Shown: piece after piece, positions 18,201 through 26,575 of the stretch
Layout of the letters: each line of letters starts with the position of its first letter
How positions within the stretch are numbered: the first letter of the stretch is position 1
Origin: Roseiarcus sp963829505
Lineage (GTDB): Bacteria; Pseudomonadota; Alphaproteobacteria; Rhizobiales; Beijerinckiaceae
Direction of reading: 5' to 3'
Length of the DNA: 64,000 nucleotides
Assembly: GCA_963829505.1 (NCBI GenBank)
Contig: CAWHIL010000001.1
Coordinates: 1,302,001 to 1,366,000 of the forward strand
Program-made: the position numbers and the translations under genes
Notes under the pieces: model-generated
The model's database searches: none
What the model saw: the letters and a program-made list of their open reading frames with translations, nothing else
What the model was told of the DNA's origin: nothing

Positions 18201-19526
18201 ATGACCTCCGCAGCGCCCGGCGCGACCAGCGCCGCCCCCGAAGAACCAGCCCTTCGCCGTATCCTGCGAGCGACCGAGGTCGACACCCGCATGCTCGGCA
18301 TGATCTTTGCGCTGGCGCTGATCTGGTTCGGGTTCAACTTCTACACCTGGATCCAGACGGGCGAAGGCATCTTCCTCACGCCGCGCAACCTCTGGAACCT
18401 CAGCGTCCAGACCTCGTCGATCGCCATCATGGGCACCGGCATGGTGCTCGTCATCGTCATGCGCCACATCGATCTTTCCATCGGATCGATCATCGGCTTC
18501 GTCTCGACCATCATCGGCGTCGCGCAGGTGCGCGTCTTCCCGGCCTATCTCGGCTTCGACAACCCGATGATCTGGATCCTCGCGGTGGTTCTCGCGCTGG
18601 TCATCGGCGCGGCGATCGGCGCGCTGCACGGGTCTCTGGTCGCCTATATCGGCATCCCCGCCTTCATCGTGACGCTCGGCGGGCAATTGTTCTGGCGCGG
18701 CGCGGCGTGGCTCGTCACCACAGGCCAGACGATCGCGCCGCTCGACGAGCGCTTCGCGCTGATGGGCGGCGGCGCGCACGGCTCGATCGGCGCCTTCTGG
18801 AGCTGGATTGTCGCGCTCGTCGCCTGCGCGGGGATCGTCCTCAGCCTGTACGCCGGCCGGCAGCGGCGGGCGCGCTTCCGCTTCCCGCAGCGGCCGATGT
18901 GGGCCGAGGGCCTGATCGGGGCGGTCGGCTGCCTGCTGGTGATCGGCGCGACGCTGGTCGTCAACGCCTACCCCTGGCCTGAGCGGGTCGCGGCCGCCTG
19001 GGCGGAAGCCAATCACATCCCGGTCCCCGAGGGCGGCTTTTTCATCTCGACGGGCTGGGCCATCCCCGTCCTCATCGCGCTCGTCATCGGCTTCCTGATG
19101 ACGTTTCTCGCCCGGCGCACCCGGTTCGGCCGCTATGTCTACGCGATCGGCGGCAATCCGGAGGCGGCGGAACTCGCGGGCATCAACACCAAGCGGATCA
19201 CCGTCATGGTGTTCGCGCTCATGGGCATGCTCGCCGCGGTCGCAGCCTGCATCAATTCGGCGCGGCTCAATTCGGCGACCAATGTGCTCGGCCAACTCGA
19301 CGAACTCTACACCATCGCCGCCGCAGTGATCGGCGGCACGTCGCTCGCCGGCGGCGTCGGCACGATCTATGGCGCGATCATCGGCGCGCTGGTCATCCAG
19401 TCGCTGCAATCGGGCATGGTGCTGCTCGGCTTCGATTCCGCCTTCCAGCAGATGGTCGTCGGCGTCGTGCTCGTCGGCGCGGTCGGCATCGACACCTTCT
19501 ACCGCCGCAGAACCGCGAAGGGCTGA
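18201..19526 (+). CDS. xylH: Sugar ABC transporter permease (XylH-like)
   Basis: 441-aa inner-membrane permease of the monosaccharide (BPD_transp_2) family. Helices are visible from MLGMIFALALIWFGFNF onward. The segment MGTGMVLVIVMRHIDLSIGS is the characteristic RbsC/XylH motif, and YAIGGNPEAAELAGINT is the conserved cytoplasmic EAA-like loop contacting the ATPase. The protein is longer than RbsC (about 320 aa), with an insertion around residues 190-280, as XylH proteins show. The start follows a GAGGGAGAG ribosome site. Second gene of the importer operon; the ATPase gene follows 4 bp after the stop. Confidence 0.85.
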   Translation: MTSAAPGATSAAPEEPALRRILRATEVDTRMLGMIFALALIWFGFNFYTWIQTGEGIFLTPRNLWNLSVQTSSIAIMGTGMVLVIVMRHIDLSIGSIIGFVSTIIGVAQVRVFPAYLGFDNPMIWILAVVLALVIGAAIGALHGSLVAYIGIPAFIVTLGGQLFWRGAAWLVTTGQTIAPLDERFALMGGGAHGSIGAFWSWIVALVACAGIVLSLYAGRQRRARFRFPQRPMWAEGLIGAVGCLLVIGATLVVNAYPWPERVAAAWAEANHIPVPEGGFFISTGWAIPVLIALVIGFLMTFLARRTRFGRYVYAIGGNPEAAELAGINTKRITVMVFALMGMLAAVAACINSARLNSATNVLGQLDELYTIAAAVIGGTSLAGGVGTIYGAIIGALVIQSLQSGMVLLGFDSAFQQMVVGVVLVGAVGIDTFYRRRTAKG

Positions 19527-19530
19527 GCCG

Positions 19531-20316
19531 ATGGACGCTCCAGTTCAGACGCCCCTCATCGAGATGAAGGACATCTCGCTCGCCTTCGGCGGCGTGAAAG
19601 CCGTCGATCACGCCTATATCGACCTCTATCCGGGCGAGGTGGTCGGCCTTCTCGGCCACAACGGCGCGGGCAAGTCGTGCCTCATCAAGATCCTCTCGGG
19701 CGCCTACAAGCGCGACAGCGGGCAGATCTTCGTCGCCGGCGAGGAAGCGCATATCGCCAATCCACGCGACGCCAAGCGCTACGGCATCGAGACGGTCTAT
19801 CAGGCGCTGGCGCTCGCCGACAATGTCGACGCCGCCTCGAACCTCTATCTCGGGCGGGAGCTGCGCACCCGCTGGGGCACGCTCGACGACGCCTCGATGG
19901 AGGCTGAGGCCCGCAAGGTGATGGGGCGCCTCAACCCCAACTTCCGCCGCTTCAAGGAGCCGGTCGTCGCTCTCTCGGGCGGCCAACGCCAGTCGGTCGC
20001 GATCGCCCGCGCCATCCACTTCAACGCCCGCATCCTGATCATGGACGAGCCGACGGCGGCGCTCGGGCCGGCCGAGACGGCGCAGGTCGGCGAACTGGTG
20101 AAGCAGCTCAAGTCCGAAGGCATCGGCATCTTCCTCATCAGCCACGACATCCACGACGTCTTCGACCTCGCCGACCGGGTGACGGTGATGAAGAACGGAC
20201 AGATCGTCGGCTCGGGCAAGGTCAGCGACATGACCAAGGACGAAGTGCTCGGCATGATCATCCTCGGCAAATGCCCGCCCGGCGCGATCCCCGGTCCGGG
20301 GGCGATGGCGGCCTGA
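19531..20316 (+). CDS. xylG: Sugar ABC transporter ATP-binding protein (single NBD)
   Basis: 262-aa ATPase energising the upstream permease. Walker A GLLGHNGAGKS, signature LSGGQRQSVAIARAI, Walker B ILIMDEPTAALG, switch His in FLISHDIHDVF. E. coli XylG has two nucleotide-binding domains (about 510 aa); this one has a single domain, as in FrcA and many alphaproteobacterial sugar importers, so a homodimer is expected. The start ATG 19531 is 5 nt beyond the permease stop. The tail (CPPGAIPGPGAMAA) is a short flexible extension. The gene symbol is a family-level assignment. Confidence 0.78.
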   Translation: MDAPVQTPLIEMKDISLAFGGVKAVDHAYIDLYPGEVVGLLGHNGAGKSCLIKILSGAYKRDSGQIFVAGEEAHIANPRDAKRYGIETVYQALALADNVDAASNLYLGRELRTRWGTLDDASMEAEARKVMGRLNPNFRRFKEPVVALSGGQRQSVAIARAIHFNARILIMDEPTAALGPAETAQVGELVKQLKSEGIGIFLISHDIHDVFDLADRVTVMKNGQIVGSGKVSDMTKDEVLGMIILGKCPPGAIPGPGAMAA

Positions 20317-20371
20317 CGGCGCCTGGAGGGCGCGGTCGGCGATCAGGTCGGCGACCGCGGCCGGCGGAGTC

Positions 20372-20473
20372 CCTTCTCCCCGTTCACGGGGAGAAGGTTA
20401 GGATGAGGGGCCGGGTGAGAGGCCAATCCCCTCGCCCCTCACCCCGACCCTCTCCCCGTTCACGGGGAGAGGG
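20372..20473. repeat. Paired palindromic repeat (CTCCCCGT hairpins)
   Basis: Two hairpins, CCTTCTCCCCGT/ACGGGGAGAAGG (20372-20397) and CCCTCTCCCCGT/ACGGGGAGAGGG (20448-20473), each with 12-bp arms and a TC loop, about 50 bp apart in the same orientation, with GAGGGGCC...GGCC between them. REP/BIME-like element at the end of the sugar transport operon, possibly acting as a transcript end. Confidence 0.8.
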
Positions 20474-20490
20474 GGAAAGGGAGGACGGCT

Positions 20491-20793
20491 TTGCGGACAG
20501 TCATGGTCAGGTACAAGCTCAAGGCCGACCGGCTCGAGGAGCATCTTCGGCTGATCGGCGCGGTCTTCGACGAACTCGCTGAGAAGAAACCCGCGGGCCT
20601 GCGTTACGGCGTGACGAGGGCCTCCGACGGGCTGTCGTTCACCCATGTCGCGGCGATGGACGGCCCCGACAATCCGCTCGCGGCCTTGCCGGCCTTCCAG
20701 GCCTTCACGCGCGGCGCCCCCGAGCGGTGCGAAGAGCCGCCGGTCGTGAGCGACGTCGCCATTGTCGGCGACTACGGGCTGTTCGCGGCGTGA
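20491..20793 (+). CDS. Small hypothetical protein, dimeric alpha/beta-barrel-like
   Basis: 100 aa from a TTG start, chosen because GGGAGG lies about 7 nt upstream; the ATG at 20503 would leave a 19-nt gap. Sequence MVRYKLKADRLEEHLRLIGAVFDEL followed by SFTHVAAMDG resembles small stress-responsive A/B-barrel or antibiotic-biosynthesis-monooxygenase-like proteins, with a beta strand, a long helix, then strands. No catalytic motif is certain. The gene is isolated between a palindromic repeat and a convergent hydrolase gene. Confidence 0.65.
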   Translation: MRTVMVRYKLKADRLEEHLRLIGAVFDELAEKKPAGLRYGVTRASDGLSFTHVAAMDGPDNPLAALPAFQAFTRGAPERCEEPPVVSDVAIVGDYGLFAA

Positions 20794-20824
20794 GCTTGTC
20801 GTCGGCCCGGTCGCCGACCGGGCC

Positions 20825-22237
20825 CTACAACGCGAGTCGAAAACCGTAGACCGGCATCGCCCCTTGCACGAAATCGAGGTCCGGCGCGCGTTCGAATCCG
20901 CGCGCGAGGTAGATCGCGCGCGCCGCCTTCATGGAATCGGTCGAGTGGATGACGAGGCGCGCGCGGCCGGCGGCCCTCGCCGCTTCGATGCAATGTTCGA
21001 CGAGCGCCTGCGCGACGCCGCGACCTCTTGCGTGCGGGTCTGAGGCGAGGAGGCGAAAGCCCGCCGTGTCGCGCTCCTGGGTCGCCGTGCCGCCCGACCC
21101 GTACCGAGCCATGTCCGCGAAGAAGACGACCGCGCCGGCGATGCGTTCTCTTTCGAGGGCGACCAGGAGACGCGCGCCGGGCTTCTCGGCCTGCGCGCCG
21201 ATGTTGGCCAGCCCCTCATAATAGGCGGGCTGCGTCTCCGGACCCGGAAAGCCTTCGAGGCCCGAATAGACGGCGACCATCATCCGCCCGATCGCCTCGA
21301 ACTCGGACGGGCGCGCGTCGCGGATGACGAGCGGCGCCGCGCCGCCGGCGAGCGCCATCGCCCGCGCGTCGAGGATCGCTTGCGCGAAGGCCTCCGGCCT
21401 CTCCTGCGGCAGGTTATGGCCGGCGCCTTCGAACACGCGATGCTCGTGCGCGCCCAGGAACTTTCGCGCGTGATGGGAAGTGCCGGAATTCACCCCGTCC
21501 CGGTCGCCGTCGATGGTGACAGCGGGGACGCGGATCGGCGGCTGCACGGCGAGGCGCCGCTCGATGTCGGCGTAGGCCGGGTCGCCCGCGGCGAGCCCGA
21601 AACGATGTCGGTAGGAGTGGATCACGACGTCGACGAAGTCGGGCGCGTAGAAGGCCTCGGCCGTGCGCTCGAACGCCGCGTCGTCGACGGCCCAGGTCGG
21701 CGACCACATCCGCCACAGAAGGCGCGCGATCCCGCGCCGGTCTTTGGCGAGGCCGATCCGGCCACGCTCGCTGTGGAAATAGTACTGATACCAGAGCGCG
21801 GCCTCCTCGGCGGGCGGCAGCGGCTCCACGGCGCGCGCGATCAACTGGATGTTGTAGGAATTGCCCGAGACGAGGGCCGCGGCGCGTTCTGGCCATAGCG
21901 CGGCGACGATGCAGGCCGCCCGCCCGCCCCAGTCGTAGCCGCCGAGAACCGCGCGATCGACCTCGAGCGCGTCCATGAGCGCGAGGAGATCGGCGCCGAG
22001 CGCGGCCTGCTCGCCCGAGCGCGGCGTCTCGGGCGAAAGGAACCGCGTCCTCCCGTAGCCGCGAAGCCAGGGGACGATCACGCGCGCGCCCTCGGCCGCC
22101 AGGATCGGCGCGACCTTGTCGTAGGCGTGAGCGTCGTAGGGGAAGCCGTGGCCGAGCAAGCAAGGCCAGCCGTCGGCTGGCCCGTGCTCTGCGTAACCGA
22201 CGCTGAGAACGCCGGCGTCGATGGTCTTGAGGATCAT
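20825..22237 (-). CDS. Alpha/beta hydrolase fused to GNAT acetyltransferase
   Basis: 470-aa two-domain enzyme. The ATG at 22237 (MILKTIDAGVLSVGYAEHGP) is the start; further upstream the frame is not protein-like. Residues 1-300 are an alpha/beta hydrolase: HGFPYDAHAYDKVAP (oxyanion), nucleophile elbow GGYDWGG, so Asp rather than Ser as in epoxide hydrolases and dehalogenases, and base His in EGAGHNLPQERPE. Residues about 310-470 are a GNAT domain with acetyl-CoA motif ASDPHARGRGVAQALVEHC and AIYLARGFER. The two parts lie in one uninterrupted frame. The substrates of both halves are unknown. Confidence 0.8.
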   Translation of the reverse strand: MILKTIDAGVLSVGYAEHGPADGWPCLLGHGFPYDAHAYDKVAPILAAEGARVIVPWLRGYGRTRFLSPETPRSGEQAALGADLLALMDALEVDRAVLGGYDWGGRAACIVAALWPERAAALVSGNSYNIQLIARAVEPLPPAEEAALWYQYYFHSERGRIGLAKDRRGIARLLWRMWSPTWAVDDAAFERTAEAFYAPDFVDVVIHSYRHRFGLAAGDPAYADIERRLAVQPPIRVPAVTIDGDRDGVNSGTSHHARKFLGAHEHRVFEGAGHNLPQERPEAFAQAILDARAMALAGGAAPLVIRDARPSEFEAIGRMMVAVYSGLEGFPGPETQPAYYEGLANIGAQAEKPGARLLVALERERIAGAVVFFADMARYGSGGTATQERDTAGFRLLASDPHARGRGVAQALVEHCIEAARAAGRARLVIHSTDSMKAARAIYLARGFERAPDLDFVQGAMPVYGFRLAL

Positions 22238-22344
22238 GAGGTTCGCTCCGGCGGGGGCTCTTCCGAAGAGTAATCGCATCTCGAGCCCGAGGGGCGTTGC
22301 TCTTCGGCAACACGGGGCAAACAAAGACGCCGCGAAGGTTCAGA

Positions 22345-22365
22345 TGGTTAACTTCCTGTTAACCA
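22345..22365. promoter_or_regulatory. Perfect palindrome TGGTTAAC-N5-GTTAACCA
   Basis: Eight-bp arms with a 5-bp spacer in the 244-bp divergent region between the hydrolase-GNAT gene and the PEP-CTERM gene. A consensus -35 TTGACA lies at 22380-22385, but no good -10 is visible. Plausible operator for an unidentified repressor. Confidence 0.5.
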
Positions 22366-22481
22366 AATCACTTCACATGTTGACAGCCAGATTCCGAATG
22401 TGGTCGCGTGGGACACAACTGATTCGGTCCAACGCGTCGTAGCTTCAGTACAACTGTGAATCTGCGGAAGGCGGGGACAAA

Positions 22482-23057
22482 ATGCGCGTTGGAACCTTGC
22501 GCCTCTGGGCGCTCGCTACGGCGCTCGCGATTGCGGCGTCGACTTCCGCTACGGCGAGCACAATCAACCTCGGGGTAATAGCCCAAGGCTACACCGCCCT
22601 CGGCGGCTCCGTCACGATGGCAGGGACGTCCGTGGTGCAACAGAACTATCTGTTCACCTTGAACGAAGCCTCGCCGATCACGATCGCGCTCAGCGCCATT
22701 GGCCCGCCCGGGTTGAACATCCCGACCGGCGGCTCCTATCCGACCAATGGCATCGAGCTCTTGTACAACGGCAATCCGGTTGCGGGCACGTCGAGCTTCT
22801 CTTCGCAGAACATCCTCAATGTTCTCGGGCTCTATGTCTGGAGCTCCAGCACCGTCGATCCGCCAGGCGATTATGAGCTGGAGGTTTTTCTCACGTCCAG
22901 CAATCCCGGCGCCAACGGCGTGGTCAACTTCTCCGGCCAGCTGACCTCGGCCGTCCCGGAGGCGTCGACCTGGTCGATGATGGCCTTCGGCTTCGCCGCG
23001 CTTCTCTTCGCCGGATATCGCTCCCGGCGTCCGGACATTTCGATCGTCGGAGCTTGA
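22482..23057 (+). CDS. PEP-CTERM-like sorted exported protein
   Basis: 191-aa secreted protein. Signal peptide RLWALATALAIAASTSATAS; the mature part is Ser/Thr/Gly/Asn-rich with beta-strand character and no Cys. The C-terminus has the tripartite exosortase-type sorting signal: VPEASTWSMM (PEP box with Trp), the helix FGFAALLFAGY, and a basic RSRRP end. Such proteins go to the cell surface or exopolysaccharide matrix after exosortase/archaeosortase processing. No exosortase gene is in the window. A strong intrinsic terminator follows, so it is probably monocistronic. Confidence 0.8.
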   Translation: MRVGTLRLWALATALAIAASTSATASTINLGVIAQGYTALGGSVTMAGTSVVQQNYLFTLNEASPITIALSAIGPPGLNIPTGGSYPTNGIELLYNGNPVAGTSSFSSQNILNVLGLYVWSSSTVDPPGDYELEVFLTSSNPGANGVVNFSGQLTSAVPEASTWSMMAFGFAALLFAGYRSRRPDISIVGA

Positions 23058-23103
23058 CCGGCCCGGCCGCGCCTTAAGCGAGTCCTCCCCTCGCGAAACT
23101 CCC

Positions 23104-23133
23104 AAAGGCCCCGGGCTTCCGGGGCCTTTTTTT
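23104..23133 (+). terminator. Rho-independent terminator after the PEP-CTERM gene
   Basis: AAAGGCCCCGG gctt CCGGGGCCTTT followed by further Ts: an 11-bp stem, tight loop and seven-T tract about 45 bp after the stop codon. Confidence 0.92.
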
Positions 23134-23214
23134 CGCGCCGCCTGCGGCTCGAGCCTCCATATTTTCCGCGCGCTTTTCGCGAGAAACCGGCATCCGCCCT
23201 TTCGCCGCGCGCTC

Positions 23215-23436
23215 TCAAGCGATGATGTCGGGGGTCAACTGATCTTCCAGCAGGACGACCCGGTCGCGAAGCTGGAGCTTTCTCTTCTTCAGGCGTTGAA
23301 GCTGAAGCCTGTCCGCCGCCCCGCCGGCCGAGTTCAGCGCCTCGATCGCCGCGTCGAGATCGCGATGCTCCTCGCGCAACCGCTCGATCTGGGCGACAAG
23401 CGCGGCGCGCTCCTCATCCGTCAGATCTTTGTCCAT
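23215..23436 (-). CDS. DUF465 (YdcH-like) small coiled-coil protein
   Basis: 73-aa charged helical protein: MDKDLTDEERAALVAQIERL, then RDLDAAIEALN and the diagnostic RLKKRKLQLRDRVVLLEDQL of DUF465. It is predicted to form a short helical hairpin. Function unknown; genes of this family are small, abundant and often paired in alphaproteobacteria, as here with the next gene 218 bp away on the other strand. Confidence 0.87.
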   Translation of the reverse strand: MDKDLTDEERAALVAQIERLREEHRDLDAAIEALNSAGGAADRLQLQRLKKRKLQLRDRVVLLEDQLTPDIIA

Positions 23437-23653
23437 CGCATGCCTGCCACGCGGCGGCCGTTGCGGCGCCTGAAAACGCCGCTCCCGCGTCGGTTTCGAC
23501 TATGGGCGCGACGGTCTCATGAGGCAAGGTCTGGGCGCGCGCGGGGTCGGCCTGGCGGGGGTGCATTTCTGGCTTCATGCGCCATTTTGTCGCTTGCGCG
23601 GGGCGGTCGTTGTGTCACACTTTCGTCGTTTCGGTCTGGACGGAGCTTTTCCC

Positions 23654-23842
23654 ATGTCGATGGACTCGCATCTCAATGAGCTGGTGCGCCGTCATCAAGC
23701 GATTGAGGAAGCGATTAGTGACGAAGAAAGTCATCCGGCGGGTGACGACATCAAGATCCACGAACTTAAAGTGAAGAAACTTCATCTCAAGGACGAAATC
23801 GAGAGGCTGAGGCAAACGGTCGAGGCGACCGCCCAGCACTAG
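23654..23842 (+). CDS. DUF465 (YdcH-like) small protein
   Basis: 62-aa paralogue of the preceding gene. The frame opens upstream, but MSMDSHLNELVRRHQAIEEA at 23654 is the family N-terminus. The core IHELKVKKLHLKDEIERLRQ matches the DUF465 helix. Divergent from its paralogue. The stop codon lies inside the hairpin arm CTAGAGCGT, which probably serves as its transcript end. Confidence 0.87.
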   Translation: MSMDSHLNELVRRHQAIEEAISDEESHPAGDDIKIHELKVKKLHLKDEIERLRQTVEATAQH

Positions 23843-23914
23843 AGCGTCCGGCGATTTGGTCGAATCGCCCAACGCTCTAGCCTCCTTGTTTCCACGCGCT
23901 TTTCGCGAAAAGCG
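23839..23914. repeat. Rhizobiales-type intergenic palindromic repeat
   Basis: CTAGAGCGT...ACGCTCTAG (23839-23847/23872-23880) with inner GGCGATT/AATCGCC, followed by the palindrome CGCTTTTCGCGAAAAGCG near 23897-23914 and then a ctttttcgccgcgcg motif. Related pieces lie at 11378-11414 and 23165-23190. Dispersed noncoding repeat family. Confidence 0.75.
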
Positions 23915-23956
23915 GGCATCCACTTTTTCGCCGCGCGCCCTACGGACCCGCGCGCC

Positions 23957-25132
23957 CTAAAAAGGGCCGGAGGTCGGGGGTTCGGCCGCCTTGACGGCCG
24001 CGCGCCATTCGAGCGCGACTGTCGGGTCGCTTTCGCCCCCCGCCCGCGCGCGGGCGAGCGTCAGAAAATCTGTCCCCGGCAGGAGACGCCCGAGCGCCCA
24101 GACGGCGGCGCCGCGCACGAGCGGCGCGTCGTCGTCAAGCCGCGCGCCGGCGACGGCCGCGAGCGCGGGCTCGCCCGAGTTGCCGATCGCGATCATGACG
24201 TTGCGCAAGAACCGCGCCCGCCCGATCCGCTTGATCGGCGTGCCGGCGAAGCGGGCGCGGAACGCAGCGTCATCGAGGCTTGCGAGTTCGGCGAGCGGCG
24301 GCGCGGCGAGATCGTCCCGCGCCGCAAGCTTCGCCTCGCGTCCGGCGAGAGCGAACTTGTTCCACGGACAGACGGCGAGGCAGTCGTCGCAGCCGAAGAT
24401 CCGGTTGCCGATCGCGGGCCTGAACTCGGCCGGGACCGGCCCTTTCAACTCGATCGTGAGGTAGGAGACGCAGCGGCGCGCGTCGAGACGGTATGGCCCC
24501 GGGAAAGCGCCCGTCGGGCAGGCGTCCAGGCAAGCCCGGCAGGTTCCGCAATGATCGGTTTCCGCATCGTCCGTCGGCAGCTCGAGATCGGTGAGGATCG
24601 CGCCGAGAAAAAGCCAGGAGCCGAATTCCCGCGACACGAGGTTCGTGTGCTTGCCGGGCCAGCCCACGCCGGCGCGGGCGGCGAGCGGCTTTTCCATCAG
24701 GGGCGCGGTGTCGACGAAGACCTTGACGTCGGCCGGCGCCGGCCGGGCCGCGGCGACGAGATGGGCCGCGAGCGTCTTGAGTTTGCCTTTCATCACGTCG
24801 TGGTAATCGCGGCCCCGGGCGTAGACCGAAACCGCGCCCCGGTCCTTTCTGGCGAGGGCATCGAGCGGGTCGACCGCCGGCCCGTAGTTGAGGCCGACCA
24901 TGACGAGGCTTTTCGCTTCGGGCATGAGAGCGCGAGGATCGGCGCGACGGGCCTCTGTGCCCGCCATCCACGCCATGTCGCCGTGCGCGCCCTCGCCAAG
25001 CCAGCCGGCGAGCCGTTCGCGGCCGTTCTCGGGAGGGTCCGCCGAGGTGACGCGGCAGGCGTCGAAGCCGAGCTTCAGCGCCCTCGCCTTGAGGGAGGCG
25101 ACGAGGGGTTGCGGGCGCGCTTTGTCCTTCAC
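23957..25132 (-). CDS. queG: Epoxyqueuosine reductase
   Basis: 391-aa cobalamin- and Fe-S-dependent enzyme that reduces epoxyqueuosine to queuosine in tRNA wobble positions. N-terminal B12-binding part with VVDTAPLMEK-like motif (FVDTAPLMEKPLAARAGVGW), then a ferredoxin cluster region CGTCRACLDACPTGAF and CDDCLAVCPWNKFA supplying two 4Fe-4S clusters. The C-terminal HEAT-like stretch (APLVRGAAVWALGRLLPG) is also family-typical. Length is normal. It stands alone here without other queuosine genes. Confidence 0.95.
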   Translation of the reverse strand: MKDKARPQPLVASLKARALKLGFDACRVTSADPPENGRERLAGWLGEGAHGDMAWMAGTEARRADPRALMPEAKSLVMVGLNYGPAVDPLDALARKDRGAVSVYARGRDYHDVMKGKLKTLAAHLVAAARPAPADVKVFVDTAPLMEKPLAARAGVGWPGKHTNLVSREFGSWLFLGAILTDLELPTDDAETDHCGTCRACLDACPTGAFPGPYRLDARRCVSYLTIELKGPVPAEFRPAIGNRIFGCDDCLAVCPWNKFALAGREAKLAARDDLAAPPLAELASLDDAAFRARFAGTPIKRIGRARFLRNVMIAIGNSGEPALAAVAGARLDDDAPLVRGAAVWALGRLLPGTDFLTLARARAGGESDPTVALEWRAAVKAAEPPTSGPF

Positions 25133-25208
25133 CGGCTGAGCGTCTCATGGACGCCGGCAGGCGCGCAAGGATCGCGGCGCGCAGGCGCCCCGCCGACTCC
25201 CGGGCGCC

Positions 25209-25517
25209 CTAGATTTCGTCGCCGGCCGGTTCGCTCTCGTCGTCCGCGAAGGGTTCGGCGTCCTCGTCGAAGCCGCCATCGTCGGCGGCGAGAGGCGCCC
25301 GCGTTCGCTCCGCCGCAAGCCGGCGGACGAGCGCGGCCCAGGTTCCCTCGTGGTCGTCGATCAGGCCCTGGTATTCCGCATGGGCCTCGAGCACGTCGAG
25401 CTTTTCGCCCCCGAGAAAATGAAGCTCGACGTTGAGCGCCCGCGTAAAGCGCCTCAGCCGCTCCATCTGCGCCTCGGAGAACCCCTTGATCCGGATTTCG
25501 TGCTTGCCGTCGCCCAT
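25209..25517 (-). CDS. Hypothetical acidic-tailed protein
   Basis: 102 aa starting MGDGKHEIRIKGFSEAQMER at 25517; the longer open frame upstream looks noncoding. The N-terminal half is a compact alpha/beta segment (IRIKGFSEAQMERLRRFTRA, then FLGGEKLDVLEAHAEYQGL) and the C-terminal 30 residues are strongly acidic and probably disordered (DEDAEPFADDESEPAGDEI). I do not recognise a named family. Downstream of queG on the same strand orientation, separated by 76 bp from its start. Confidence 0.55.
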   Translation of the reverse strand: MGDGKHEIRIKGFSEAQMERLRRFTRALNVELHFLGGEKLDVLEAHAEYQGLIDDHEGTWAALVRRLAAERTRAPLAADDGGFDEDAEPFADDESEPAGDEI

Positions 25518-25805
25518 CGGCCGCTCCCGGTCACGTTCGTCGCGCCGCCGTCGCTGAAGCAAGGCCGATCGTTCCCGCCCGTCAATTGCGCGCGGTGTCG
25601 CATCATGGTTCATGAGTGTGACCGACGCCGCCACAATCCATTCATGCGCGGTTCGGGAAACGCTCGCTAGAGAGCCCGGTCCGACATGCGCCAGATTCCA
25701 AGTCTGGCCCGTCGTTTGCGACCTCGGGGTTGGTCGATTGCCTGGCGTCTCGTTTTTGGAATCGCTTCGGCGGCGGTTCACGCGTGGGTTGGGGGTAGGG
25801 TGGTG

Positions 25806-25985
25806 ATGGTCAAAAGGGATCTCCTGGAGAAGGCGGTTAGGGCCAAGGCGGCGACCGGCGGCGGGCCGCCTCCGGTTCCGCCGGCGTCTGCCGAGGAGGG
25901 GGTTCGCCTCATTCGCGCTTTCGTCGCGGTGAGGAATCCGCGCATCCGCAAGGCGATCGTCAATCTGGTGGAGAACCTCGCCTGA
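25806..25985 (+). CDS. Small helical protein, XRE-tail-like
   Basis: 59 aa from ATG 25806 behind a GGGGGTAGGG purine tract. MVKRDLLEKAVRAKAATGGG is followed by a Pro-rich link and RLIRAFVAVRNPRIRKAIVNLVENLA. That last helix resembles the C-terminal tail of alphaproteobacterial XRE regulators (RAFxRIxDPxLRRxIxxLVExLA), but no helix-turn-helix domain precedes it. Either a free-standing helical protein or the remnant of a regulator. Confidence 0.5.
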   Translation: MVKRDLLEKAVRAKAATGGGPPPVPPASAEEGVRLIRAFVAVRNPRIRKAIVNLVENLA

Positions 25986-26208
25986 ACGGCCGCCGGCTTC
26001 GCCGGTTGGTTAATGCGCCATTTTGGGACGCCTGTCGCGATTTGCGACGCGGGCGCCGCCGATGCGCTGGCCCACGCGATCGGTTCTTGACGCTCGGCCA
26101 ATCCGCGGCGTGAGGGCGATCACGTCGCGTCCCGACGATCCGTGCTCTTGTCGCCTCATCGGCCGCGCCGCCTGACCGGGCGGCGCCCACAAAGCCGGGA
26201 GGCGAGCC

Positions 26209-26379
26209 ATGCAGACGCTCACCCGTGAAGCCCATCCCGCAGCGCCGCGGGCAACCGCGTTCCTGTGGCCGGCGGCGGCGTTCGCCGCCCTTGCGTTGAT
26301 CGTCGCGCTTCTCGCGACGGTCAGCATGTTTGGTCCAGCAGACGCGCCCGAGACGAACATCCTTCTCGTCGGCCCGTGA
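26209..26379 (+). CDS. Small single-span membrane protein (56 aa)
   Basis: Short gene with a good ribosome site (GGGAGG about 6 nt before the ATG). It encodes a hydrophilic N-terminus (MQTLTREAHPAAPRATAF), one hydrophobic helix (LWPAAAFAALALIVALLATV) and a short tail ending ETNILLVGP. No homologue recognised. The signal is the combination of a strong Shine-Dalgarno and a clean transmembrane segment. Its neighbours are small genes of unknown role. Confidence 0.55.
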   Translation: MQTLTREAHPAAPRATAFLWPAAAFAALALIVALLATVSMFGPADAPETNILLVGP

Positions 26380-26558
26380 GCGGTTGGCGGGACAAGGCCG
26401 GCTCGAGCCGGTCGAACCCCGCGGAACAAACCGCGGTCGAGGCGGTTGTTTGGCGTTCGGCGCCCGGTTTCGGTGCGCCGACGCCTCTTTATTCTCCACC
26501 GGGCTGTCCCCGTCACGCCGGCCGGCTTAAGCGCCTCGTAAGGACGCTGTGTCAAAAG

Positions 26559-26575
26559 TTGGCACGGTTCTTGAA
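26559..26575 (+). promoter_or_regulatory. Sigma-54-type promoter
   Basis: TTGGCACGGTTCTTGAA matches the -24/-12 consensus YTGGCACGrNNNTTGCW at all fixed positions except one (TTGA for TTGC), with the exact spacing. It lies about 110 bp upstream of the exported 126-aa protein gene, leaving a leader of about 100 nt. An enhancer-binding activator would be required; none is encoded nearby. Confidence 0.6.

Noticed and set aside
20372..20473. Possible CRISPR repeats because of the near-identical hairpins
   Set aside because: Only two copies with no spacer-sized regular array and no cas genes; fits a REP/BIME element.
22380..22408. Complete sigma-70 promoter before the PEP-CTERM gene
   Set aside because: TTGACA is present, but no acceptable -10 hexamer lies at 16-18 bp.
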